A stretch of DNA of 5,569 nucleotides from an uncultured bacterium (GTDB lineage: Bacteria > Bacillota > Clostridia > Oscillospirales > Oscillospiraceae): contig CAJMLC010000132.1 in the NCBI GenBank assembly GCA_905214155.1, forward strand, positions 1-5,569, in the 5' to 3' direction. The notes beneath the pieces were generated by a model, which did not search any database, was not told the origin of the DNA, and saw only the letters and a list, made by a program, of their open reading frames with translations. A program made the position numbers and the translations under genes. Below are positions 1 to 5,569 of this stretch, one piece after another; positions within the stretch are counted from its first letter, which is position 1; each line of letters opens with the position of its first letter.

Positions 1-1
1 G

Positions 2-1084
2 AACTACTTCCTTGGCGCGCCGAAGAACGGCCACATCAACATGAAGGAAACCCAGGAAGCCGACAAGATCACCGGCATCCAGTCCGGTGCGCTCGACATC
101 TCTGACCCGAGCTACTCCCTTGAGGTCCGCGACCAGATTGCTGACATCAACGGCGCAGACGGCGACGACGGCGCGATCATCACCACCCGTCTGATGGACT
201 ACCGCGGCTACGGCTATGTGGCTCTGGCTGCCGGCAACGTCAAGGTTGGCGACGATCCCGCTTCTCAGGAATCCAGAGATCTCCGCAAGGCCATCATGAC
301 CGTCCTCTCGGCGTACCGCGATGAGGGCATCGACTCCTACTACGGCGAGACCGCTTCCGTCATCAACTACCCGATCTCCAACACGTCCTGGGCGGCCCCG
401 CAGGTCACCGACGACGGCTATCAGATCGCGTACTCCACCGATGTGGAAGGCAACGCCATCTACACCGCTGACATGAGCACCGAGGACAAGTACGCTGCTG
501 CTCTGAACGCGGCGCTTGGCTACTTCGAGGCTGCCGGCTACACCGTTGAAAACGGCCAGGTCACCGCTGCTCCGGAAGGCGCTGCCATGGAATACACGGT
601 CAACATCGGCGGTTCCGGCAACGGCGACCACCCGACGTTCCAGGTTTTGACGAACGCGGCTGCGGCTCTGAAGACCATCGGCTTCAACCTGATCGTCAAC
701 GATATGGCCAACGCTTCCGACCTGTTCGCTTCTTACAAGTCCGGCGAGGCGGAAGGCTGGGTTGCTGCATGGCAGTCCACCAACGACCCGGATATGTATC
801 AGCTCTATCACAGCAAGGGTTCCACCAACTACTACGAGATCAACGACGCTGACCTCGACGAACTGATTATCGCTGCCCGTCAGACCACCGACCAGGAAGC
901 CCGTAAGGCCATGTACAAGGAAGCCATGGAGATCATCCTTGACTGGGGCGTGGAGCTGCCCGTCTACCAGCGCAGCGAGGCGTCCATCTTCTCCTCCGAG
1001 CGGATCGTTGTCGATTCCATCCCGAAGGACATGACCCCGTACTGGACCTACCTGTCTGAGATCGAGCAGATCCAGGTTCAGTAA
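2..1084 (+). CDS. oppA: Peptide ABC transporter substrate-binding protein, C-terminal part (5' truncated by window)
   Basis: This is the extracytoplasmic binding protein that captures oligopeptides (or a similar solute) and hands them to the OppBC channel. The frame is open from the window edge, so the 360 residues seen are the C-terminal part of a protein usually 530-600 residues long; the signal peptide and lipobox cysteine lie outside. The fragment fits the SBP_bac_5 (family 5) fold. It has a SRDLRKAIM segment resembling the usual R-x-A-[IL] helix, a WQSTNDPDMYQLYHS stretch like the family's W-x-x-D-x-x-P-x-x-x-x-x-x-[FL] region, a Y-YEINDADLDELI helix, an ARKAMYKEAMEII helix and a WGVELPVYQR strand, with an I-x-V end. 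The stop is TAA at 1082-1084. The first genes downstream encode the matching permeases and ATPases, which supports the call. The peptide specificity (opp versus dpp or app, or a nickel or sugar variant) cannot be read from this fragment. The in-frame ATG at 41 is internal, not a real start. Confidence 0.93.
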   Translation, partial: NYFLGAPKNGHINMKETQEADKITGIQSGALDISDPSYSLEVRDQIADINGADGDDGAIITTRLMDYRGYGYVALAAGNVKVGDDPASQESRDLRKAIMTVLSAYRDEGIDSYYGETASVINYPISNTSWAAPQVTDDGYQIAYSTDVEGNAIYTADMSTEDKYAAALNAALGYFEAAGYTVENGQVTAAPEGAAMEYTVNIGGSGNGDHPTFQVLTNAAAALKTIGFNLIVNDMANASDLFASYKSGEAEGWVAAWQSTNDPDMYQLYHSKGSTNYYEINDADLDELIIAARQTTDQEARKAMYKEAMEIILDWGVELPVYQRSEASIFSSERIVVDSIPKDMTPYWTYLSEIEQIQVQ

Positions 1085-1091
1085 TTCCGGC

Positions 1092-1108
1092 TGTCCGCAC
1101 GGCGGACA
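1092..1108 (+). promoter_or_regulatory. Stem-loop 1 after oppA
   Basis: TGTCCGC (1092-1098) and GCGGACA (1102-1108) are perfect 7-base inverted repeats around the three-base loop ACG. The stem starts eight bases after the oppA stop. No T-run follows (the next bases are CCAGAAAATG), so it is not a standard intrinsic terminator. Its left arm can also pair with sequence inside stem-loop 2. Confidence 0.6.
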
Positions 1109-1131
1109 CCAGAAAATGATGAGATAAACGA

Positions 1132-1170
1132 GCAGCCGTTTCCGGCGTCTGCGGACGCCGGAACGGTTGC
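1132..1170 (+). promoter_or_regulatory. Stem-loop 2, long hairpin with UNCG-type loop
   Basis: The core is TTCCGGCGTC (1140-1149) paired with GACGCCGGAA (1154-1163) around the loop TGCG. In RNA this is a UGCG tetraloop closed by C-G, which fits the very stable UNCG class. After one bulged T (1139), CCG (1136-1138) pairs with CGG (1164-1166). Four more pairs, including one G-U, extend it to 1132-1170, giving about 17 pairs. The nearest T-run (1190-1194) lies 20 bases past the stem, too far for a normal intrinsic terminator. A role as an mRNA 3'-end stabiliser or partial attenuator after oppA is the best reading. Confidence 0.75.
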
Positions 1171-1227
1171 TTGCCATCCCAAGGGTGTATTTTTCCAACT
1201 GCCAACGCACCCAAGCAGAACGTGGTT

Positions 1228-1265
1228 ATCCGGGTTCCCCGCGCACATACGAGAGGAACCCGGAT
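1228..1265 (+). promoter_or_regulatory. Stem-loop 3, perfect 11-bp inverted repeat
   Basis: ATCCGGGTTCC (1228-1238) and GGAACCCGGAT (1255-1265) are perfectly complementary, with a 16-base loop. An 11-base perfect repeat in a 259-base spacer is unlikely by chance. The right arm covers an AGAGGA motif and the first two bases of an ATG at 1264, so folding would hide that possible start site. A dyad of this size could alternatively be a protein-binding operator, but no promoter is evident beside it. Confidence 0.65.
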
Positions 1266-1305
1266 GTCCATATTCCGGCATCCATGCAGCATTGCAGAAA
1301 ACTAC

Positions 1306-1332
1306 CGCGGCCCCGGCCGCGCAAGGAAGGAA
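1306..1332 (+). promoter_or_regulatory. oppB ribosome binding site with adjacent GC-rich hairpin
   Basis: AAGGAAGGAA (1323-1332) is the purine-rich Shine-Dalgarno region for oppB; its GGAAGGA core ends 12 bases before the GTG at 1344, a somewhat long spacing. Directly upstream, CGCGG (1306-1310) can pair with CCGCG (1317-1321) around a CCCCGG loop, ending one base before the purine run. The site decides the start: no other in-frame start nearby has a comparable motif. Confidence 0.6.
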
Positions 1333-1343
1333 CGAATCAAAAA

Positions 1344-2330
1344 GTGCGAAATTACATCATCAAGCGGATATTGCAGGCCATTTTGATCCTGTTCTGCGTA
1401 ATGTTCATCATCTACGCATTGATCCGCTGTCTGCCAAGCTCGTTTGCGCAGACCATGGCGATCCAGCTCTCACAGGCCCCGGGCGCGAAGCCCTATGAGG
1501 AGTGGCTGCAGCAGCTGAACGCCTCCTACGGTCTCGACCTGGACATCGTGCCGGGCTTCTTTACGTGGCTGTCAAAGGCCATTGTGGGCAACTTCGGCGA
1601 TAGCTGGAAGTGGAATGTCCCGGCCGTGGCAAAGTTCCAGGAGGTCATCGGCCTGTCTGTGATCATGGGCGGCATTTCGTTCGTCATTTCGCTTCTGATT
1701 GCTGTTCCGCTTGGCGTGCTGGCCGCAACGAAGCAGTATTCCCGCGCGGACTATACGATCACGGCGTTTGCGCTGGTTGGTATTTCACTGCCGACGTTCT
1801 TCTTTGCGACGCTTCTGAAGCTGTTCTTCTCGGTCAAGCTCGGGTGGTTCGATCTATTCGGCCTCGTCGGGCGAAATTACGCGCAGCTCGATCCGTGGCA
1901 CCAGTTCCTCGACAAGGCCAACCATCTGGTGCTGCCGATCCTGACGCTCGTCATTGTCTCGATTGGCTCCTACATGCGCTATACGCGGACGAATATGCTG
2001 GAGGTACTGAACGCAGACTATATCCGCACGGCGCGGGCGAAGGGGCTGTCGGAAAAGAAGGTCATCTATAAGCATGCCTTCCGCAATACGCTGATCCCGC
2101 TGGTGACGATCATCGGCGGCTCGCTGCCGGGCCTGTTCTCCGGCGCGCTCATCACGGAGACGCTCTTCTCCATCCCCGGCATCGGCTATGTGTCGTATCA
2201 GTCGATGGTGGCGGGCGATATTCCGTTCTCGATGTTCTATCTGTCGTTTATGGCGGTGCTCACGCTGGCGAGCAACCTGCTGACCGACATTCTGTACGGC
2301 GTGGTCGATCCGCGCGTGCGCATCTCGTAA
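1344..2330 (+). CDS. oppB: Peptide ABC transporter permease, OppB-type
   Basis: This inner-membrane permease forms half of the peptide channel with OppC. The protein has 328 residues from the GTG at 1344, a normal length for the family (about 305-340). It opens with the typical RNYIIKRILQAI amphipathic start and a first membrane helix at about residues 8-28. Next comes an extracytoplasmic loop with the family's GLDLDIVPGFFTWL and NFGDSW segments. Further helices lie at about 103-128, 137-163, 195-213, 248-274 and 297-320. The EAA-type cytoplasmic loop that docks with an ATPase is at about 224-251, with ADYIRTARAKGLS followed by K-HAFRNTLIP. The sequence ends in the usual DPRVR motif. The frame extends upstream to about 1167, but that part is low-complexity spacer sequence without membrane character, and the GTG has the ribosome binding site. 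oppC follows after 17 bases. Confidence 0.95.
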   Translation: MRNYIIKRILQAILILFCVMFIIYALIRCLPSSFAQTMAIQLSQAPGAKPYEEWLQQLNASYGLDLDIVPGFFTWLSKAIVGNFGDSWKWNVPAVAKFQEVIGLSVIMGGISFVISLLIAVPLGVLAATKQYSRADYTITAFALVGISLPTFFFATLLKLFFSVKLGWFDLFGLVGRNYAQLDPWHQFLDKANHLVLPILTLVIVSIGSYMRYTRTNMLEVLNADYIRTARAKGLSEKKVIYKHAFRNTLIPLVTIIGGSLPGLFSGALITETLFSIPGIGYVSYQSMVAGDIPFSMFYLSFMAVLTLASNLLTDILYGVVDPRVRIS

Positions 2331-2347
2331 GAAAGGAGACTGCACAA

Positions 2348-3889
2348 ATGAGTGAACAGAAAAAAGAAGCTCCGAAGCAGGAGCAGCAGTACTCCCTGAA
2401 CGACGACCGCCGCGTCAAGGTTCTCTCGCCGGGCGCGCTCGTCGCACGTCGGTTCTTCCGGAACCGGCTGGCCGTGATCGGCCTGTCGATCCTGATCGCG
2501 ATGTTCCTGTTCTCCTTCCTCGGCGGCGTCATCAGCCCCTACGGACAGGACGAGCAGTTCTACACCTACACCCAGATGTCCAAGGAATACGTCGGCTTTA
2601 CGCGCAACGACGCGATGCGCTTTGTCGTGGCCGACGGACAGGAATTCGGCTCCATCGCGCAGAGCAAGGCGCTCGACGCGTTCAAGAAGGGGCAGGAGGA
2701 ATTCAATTATAAGGACGTCGATTATACGATCGAGGTCGTCAGCGACGACACCTATGCCGTCTATCGGGACGGCGAGGTCATGGGCTACGCCAGCCGCGAC
2801 CTCATCAACGCCGTCGACGGCGGCGAGGCCGTTCCGTTCGCGGTGAAGCTGGCCGCGCTGAAGGCCGAGGCCCTCGGCGAGCGCGTGTTCGAGGCGGACG
2901 GTGCGGACTATGAGCTCGACGACGCCGGGAACATCATGCAGAACGGCGCGGAGCTCGGCTATATCTCCCGCATTGTTGTCTCTGCGGCGGATCCGAGCAT
3001 CGTGATCACGCGCGACTTCCGTGAGAAGCTGGAAGAAGCGGTCGACCGCGGGGACGAGAAGTTCAACTACACCGATGAAAACGGCGAGACTGCGGAATAC
3101 GACATGGTCTTCGACGCGAGCACGAACGTCTGGTCGGTCAAGCAGATGAAGGATACCTACGTCTATGACCGCTATTCCGCACCGAGCAAGGCGCATCCGC
3201 TCGGCACGGACACGAACGGTATGGACATGCTGACGAGATTGATGTACGGCGGCCGCGTGTCGCTGATCATCGGCTTCATCGTTGTGGCGATCGAGGCGTC
3301 GCTCGGCATTCTGCTGGGCGGTATCTCGGGCTATTTCGGCGGATGGGTCGACGGGCTGATCATGCGCATCGTCGACGTGTTCTACTGCATCCCGTCGATG
3401 CCGATCATCATCATCATCGGCTCGGCCATGGACGCGATGAAGGTCGACTCCTGGACGCGTATGATCTATCTGATGCTGATCCTGGGCTTCCTCGGCTGGC
3501 CGGGCATTGCCCGTCTGGTGCGCGGCCAGATCCTCTCGCTGCGCGAGCAGGAGTTCATGCTGGCGACGGAGGCCGGCGGCATCCGCGTCTGGCACCGCAT
3601 CTTCCGGCACCTCATTCCGAACGTCATCCCGCAGCTGATCGTCATCTGCACGATGGGCCTCGGCTCGACGATCATGACGGAGGCGACGCTTTCGTTCCTC
3701 GGTCTTGGCGTCAAGTATCCGTTCGCGTCGTGGGGCAACATCATCAACGATGTCAATAATGCCTACGTCATGACGAACTATCTGTTCATCTGGATCCCGG
3801 CGGGCGTGTGCCTGCTGCTCACCGTCCTCGGTTTCAACTTTGTCGGCGACGGTCTGCGCGACGCATTTGACCCGAAGATGAAGCGGTAA
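2348..3889 (+). CDS. oppC: Peptide ABC transporter permease, OppC-type, with large extracytoplasmic insertion
   Basis: This is the second channel subunit. It has 513 residues, against about 280-345 for ordinary OppC or DppC. The N-terminus carries the OppC_N-type segment, with SPGALVARRFFRNRLAVIG leading into membrane helix 1 at about 41-63. The normal core resumes near residue 279 with HPLGTDTNGMDMLTRLMYGG. Helices follow at about 303-330, 338-360, 370-388, 426-452 and 478-500. The EAA loop is at about 402-425, with EFMLATEAGG and HLIPN, and the C-terminus has the usual GDGLRDAFDPK. The extra residues, about 66-278, lie between helices 1 and 2, which is outside the cytoplasm in this family. 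One small deviation: the common GTDxxGRD motif reads GTDTNGMD here. The ATG has AAAGGAGA at 2332-2339, a good ribosome binding site. The frame is intact and the codon use of the insert resembles the rest, so it is not an assembly fusion on its face. Confidence 0.95.
   Translation: MSEQKKEAPKQEQQYSLNDDRRVKVLSPGALVARRFFRNRLAVIGLSILIAMFLFSFLGGVISPYGQDEQFYTYTQMSKEYVGFTRNDAMRFVVADGQEFGSIAQSKALDAFKKGQEEFNYKDVDYTIEVVSDDTYAVYRDGEVMGYASRDLINAVDGGEAVPFAVKLAALKAEALGERVFEADGADYELDDAGNIMQNGAELGYISRIVVSAADPSIVITRDFREKLEEAVDRGDEKFNYTDENGETAEYDMVFDASTNVWSVKQMKDTYVYDRYSAPSKAHPLGTDTNGMDMLTRLMYGGRVSLIIGFIVVAIEASLGILLGGISGYFGGWVDGLIMRIVDVFYCIPSMPIIIIIGSAMDAMKVDSWTRMIYLMLILGFLGWPGIARLVRGQILSLREQEFMLATEAGGIRVWHRIFRHLIPNVIPQLIVICTMGLGSTIMTEATLSFLGLGVKYPFASWGNIINDVNNAYVMTNYLFIWIPAGVCLLLTVLGFNFVGDGLRDAFDPKMKR
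2543..3181 (+). other. OppC inserted domain, about 213 residues, with internal repeats
   Basis: Residues 66-278 of OppC form an acidic region rich in D, E, Y and G, absent from ordinary family members at this point. It is built from about three similar units, each with a predicted amphipathic helix (near 104-115, 163-178 and 223-234), then an aromatic/acidic strand, then a hairpin. Anchors are EEFNYKDVDY (117-126), VFEADGADY (180-188) and EKFNYTDENG with EY (237-251). Acidic-Y pairs fall at 125-126, 187-188 and 250-251, a period of about 62. The hairpin ends DGEVMGYASR (141-150) and NGAELGYISR (199-208) resemble each other closely, and ADGQEFGSIAQ (95-105) may be a fourth, partial copy. Topology places the domain on the outer face, where the binding protein docks. 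I do not recognise a named domain. Confidence 0.6.
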
Positions 3890-3907
3890 AGGAAGGAGGA
3901 ACGCACG

Positions 3908-5059
3908 ATGGCAAAGAAACAGGAAGGATACCTTTCCGGCAAAGAGGCACGGCGGATCTCCAAGGAAAACCGCAAGATCACCAATCAGTTTGAGAAAAAG
4001 CGCAAGCGCAAGAACGTCCCCGAGAGCGAATATCTGACCCAGATGCACGACGCGAGCAACGCGGTCGAGTTTGACAACCTGCACACCTACTTCTTCACCG
4101 ATACCGGCACGGTCAAATCGGTCGACGGCGTGACCTTCGAGGTGCCGATCGGTAAGACGGTCGGCGTCGTGGGCGAGTCCGGCTGCGGCAAGTCCGTCAC
4201 GAGCCTTTCCCTGATGCAGCTGCTCCAGCGGCCGCAGGGTCAGGTCGTCGAGGGCGAGATCCGCCTGAATCTCGGCGACAAGGCGTATGACATCACGAAG
4301 ACGCCGAACGAAAAGATGCAGGCCCTGCGCGGCAACTACGTCTCGATGATCTTCCAGGAGCCGATGACGAGCCTGAACCCCGTGTTCCGCATCGGTGCGC
4401 AGATCGACGAGGTCATCGCTCTGCACGAGGGCGCGCACAAGACGAAGGAAGAGGTCAAGGCCAGGACGATCGAGATGCTTGAGACCGTCGGCATCGCGAA
4501 CAGCGAGGGCGTCTATATGATGTACCCGCACGAGCTGTCCGGCGGTATGCGGCAGCGCGTGATGATCGCGATGGCGCTGGCCTGCAACCCGAAGATCATC
4601 ATTGCCGACGAGCCGACGACGGCGCTCGACGTGACGATCCAGGCGCAGATCCTCGACCTGCTGCGGCAGCTGAAGGACAAGATCAACTCGTCCATCATGC
4701 TCATCACGCACGACCTCGGCGTCATTGCGGAGATGGCGGACTATGTCGTTGTCATGTATGCCGGCCGCATTGTCGAGAAGGGCACGGCGGAGGAGATCTT
4801 CGCGCATCCGTGTCACCCGTATACGATCGGCCTGATGGCTTCGAAGCCGGTGGTCGGCAAAAAGGTCGACAAGCTCTATTCCATCCCCGGCAAGGTGCCG
4901 AACCCGGTCGATATGCCGGACTATTGCTACTTCAAGGATCGCTGTGAGATGCAGCTGGACTGCTGCAAGGGCGAATATCCATGCGAGATCAGCGTCAGCC
5001 CGACCCATAAGGTGAGCTGCTATCGCTTCTATGCGGAAAACAGAAAGGCGGGTGAGTGA
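3908..5059 (+). CDS. oppD: Peptide ABC transporter ATP-binding protein, OppD-type
   Basis: This cytoplasmic ATPase pairs with OppF to power uptake. The protein has 383 residues, slightly longer than the usual 320-350 because of a basic N-terminal extension of about 50 residues (KKRKRK at 30-35) before the fold begins at VEFDNLHTYF. The motifs are complete: Walker A GESGCGKS at 89-96, Q-loop Q150 in FQEPMTSLNP, signature LSGGMRQR at 210-217, Walker B IIIADEPTTALD with D234 and E235, and switch histidine H268 in LITHDLG. The C-terminal oligopeptide-transporter extension includes HPYTIGLMAS, IPGKVPNP and a cysteine cluster at C340, C346, C353 and C370. That spacing matches the [4Fe-4S]-binding region known in DppD and OppD structures. 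The ATG has AAGGAGGA at 3893-3900. The stop is one base before oppF, implying coupled translation. Confidence 0.96.
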   Translation: MAKKQEGYLSGKEARRISKENRKITNQFEKKRKRKNVPESEYLTQMHDASNAVEFDNLHTYFFTDTGTVKSVDGVTFEVPIGKTVGVVGESGCGKSVTSLSLMQLLQRPQGQVVEGEIRLNLGDKAYDITKTPNEKMQALRGNYVSMIFQEPMTSLNPVFRIGAQIDEVIALHEGAHKTKEEVKARTIEMLETVGIANSEGVYMMYPHELSGGMRQRVMIAMALACNPKIIIADEPTTALDVTIQAQILDLLRQLKDKINSSIMLITHDLGVIAEMADYVVVMYAGRIVEKGTAEEIFAHPCHPYTIGLMASKPVVGKKVDKLYSIPGKVPNPVDMPDYCYFKDRCEMQLDCCKGEYPCEISVSPTHKVSCYRFYAENRKAGE

Positions 5060-5060
5060 A

Positions 5061-5569
5061 ATGGCAGAGAATAAGGTCGAAACCGTCGATTTCACCCCCG
5101 TGGAATATGATCCGCAGTATATTCTGATGGTCAAGGACCTGAAGAAATACTTCCCGATCAAGGGCGGCCTGCTGTCGAAGACCATTGGCCACGTGAAGGC
5201 CGTCGACGGCGTGACGTTCAATCTCAAGCGCGGCTGCACGATGGGCCTGGTCGGCGAGTCCGGCTGCGGCAAGTCGACCACGGGCCGGACGGTGCTCCGC
5301 CTCTGCGGCGAGAAGACCGGCGGCCAGGTGCTCTTCAACGGCAAGGAGATCTATGATCTCAGCCCGGCGGAGATGCGTGCGCTGCGGCCGAAGATGCAGA
5401 TCATCTTCCAGGATCCGTTCTCCAGCCTGTCGCCGCGCCTTCCGGTCGGCGAGATCATCGGCGAGGCCGTGCGCGAGCACAACCTTGTGTCCAAGGCGGA
5501 GTTTGACGATTATATCGATCAGGTCATGGACAACTGCGGCCTGCAGCCGTATCACAAGACCCGCTATCC
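5061..5569 (+). CDS. oppF: Peptide ABC transporter ATP-binding protein, OppF-type (3' truncated by window)
   Basis: This is the second ATPase of the importer. The window shows the first 169 codons of a protein normally about 310-340 residues long; the frame is open to the end. It begins MAENKVETVDF, then the family opening LKKYFPIKGGLLSKTIGHVKAVDGV, which is characteristic of OppF/DppF rather than OppD. Walker A GESGCGKS is at 65-72, and Q117 is the Q-loop residue in IIFQDPFSSLSPR, where most relatives read LNPR. The signature, Walker B and switch histidine lie beyond the window; the last residues (HKTRY) are just where the signature segment should begin. The ATG is one base after the oppD stop, and GGTGAG (5051-5056) inside the end of oppD can serve as its ribosome binding site, so translation is probably coupled to oppD. 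Confidence 0.95.
   Translation, partial: MAENKVETVDFTPVEYDPQYILMVKDLKKYFPIKGGLLSKTIGHVKAVDGVTFNLKRGCTMGLVGESGCGKSTTGRTVLRLCGEKTGGQVLFNGKEIYDLSPAEMRALRPKMQIIFQDPFSSLSPRLPVGEIIGEAVREHNLVSKAEFDDYIDQVMDNCGLQPYHKTRY

Larger units (their letters stand above)
1085..1279 (+). repeat. TTCCGGC element, three copies in the spacer
   Basis: The heptamer TTCCGGC occurs at 1085-1091, 1140-1146 and 1273-1279. The first two copies are each followed by GCGGAC (1102-1107 and 1151-1156), making an imperfect direct repeat of the form TTCCGGC-n-GCGGAC with gaps of 10 and 4 bases. The complement GCCGGAA occurs once, at 1157-1163, so all three copies compete in principle for one partner. This could be the trace of an old local duplication or a set of alternative RNA pairings. 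Confidence 0.5.
1085..1343 (+). other. Structured oppA-oppB intergenic spacer
   Basis: This 259-base stretch holds no convincing complete gene. The other spacers in the operon are 17, 18 and 1 bases, so this one stands out. It contains three clear inverted repeats, a smaller GC-rich one next to the oppB ribosome binding site, three copies of TTCCGGC, and a possible 40-codon ORF overlapping the oppB start. I see no convincing -35/-10 pair and no stem followed directly by a T-run. The most likely role is post-transcriptional: protecting the 3' end of oppA mRNA and setting the ratio of binding protein to membrane complex. This is inferred from position and from the general behaviour of binding-protein transporter operons. 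Confidence 0.7.

Noticed and set aside
1132..1194. Intrinsic terminator formed by stem-loop 2 and the T-run at 1190-1194
   Set aside because: The five-T run is 20 bases beyond the stem, whereas intrinsic terminators need it immediately after; the operon clearly continues.
1167..1200. Possible promoter with TTGCCA (1171-1176) as a -35 box
   Set aside because: At 16-18 bases downstream there is no TATAAT-like -10, only the TTTTTCC region.
1167..1343. N-terminal extension of OppB using an upstream start
   Set aside because: The added 59 residues are translated spacer containing the hairpins, with no membrane or family character. GTG at 1344 has the ribosome binding site and gives the standard OppB N-terminus.
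1610..2071. A 153-codon + strand frame inside oppB
   Set aside because: It is an out-of-frame overlap with oppB, has no ribosome binding site and no recognisable protein features.
2237..5344. A 1035-codon open frame on the - strand across oppC, oppD and the start of oppF
   Set aside because: Its translation is dominated by R, D, H, A and L with no recognisable domain, as expected for the antisense shadow of GC-rich codons. The + strand genes here are unambiguous and complete.
4995..5555. A 186-codon - strand frame over oppF
   Set aside because: It has the same shadow composition, and oppF on the + strand has clear Walker A and Q-loop motifs.

Overview
The window is most of one operon for a peptide-type ABC importer, with every gene on the + strand. 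The order is the classical opp/dpp one: the C-terminal part of the substrate-binding protein (oppA), the two permeases (oppB, oppC), and the two ATPases (oppD complete, oppF cut by the window end). The moderately high GC content, strong AAGGAGG-type ribosome binding sites and Gram-positive style of the proteins suggest a GC-rich Bacillota, probably a gut-type Clostridia of the Oscillospiraceae kind. That taxonomic guess is inference from style, not from a marker gene.

Layout. 2-1084: oppA, 5' truncated by the window. 1085-1343: a 259-base spacer with no convincing gene but dense RNA-structure potential. It holds three strong stem-loops, a possible mutually exclusive long-range pairing, a recurring TTCCGGC element and a possible small overlapping ORF. 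1344-2330: oppB, with a GTG start. 2348-3889: oppC, about 200 residues longer than the family norm. 3908-5059: oppD, with a C-terminal cysteine cluster of the Fe-S type. 5061-5569: oppF, 3' truncated. After oppB the genes are separated by 17, 18 and 1 bases, so they are surely co-transcribed.

How the parts work together. The binding protein captures a peptide outside the membrane and delivers it to the OppB-OppC channel. OppD and OppF form the ATPase pair that drives import by coupling to the EAA loops of the two permeases. The structured spacer after oppA is the usual place where an operon raises binding-protein level relative to the membrane complex, by mRNA stabilisation or partial attenuation.

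The two most unusual things are (1) a roughly 213-residue acidic insertion in the first extracytoplasmic loop of OppC, which looks like about three copies of a module of some 62 residues, and (2) the oppA-oppB spacer, which can fold in alternative, mutually exclusive ways. The core transport system itself is well known; I see no new enzymatic system.
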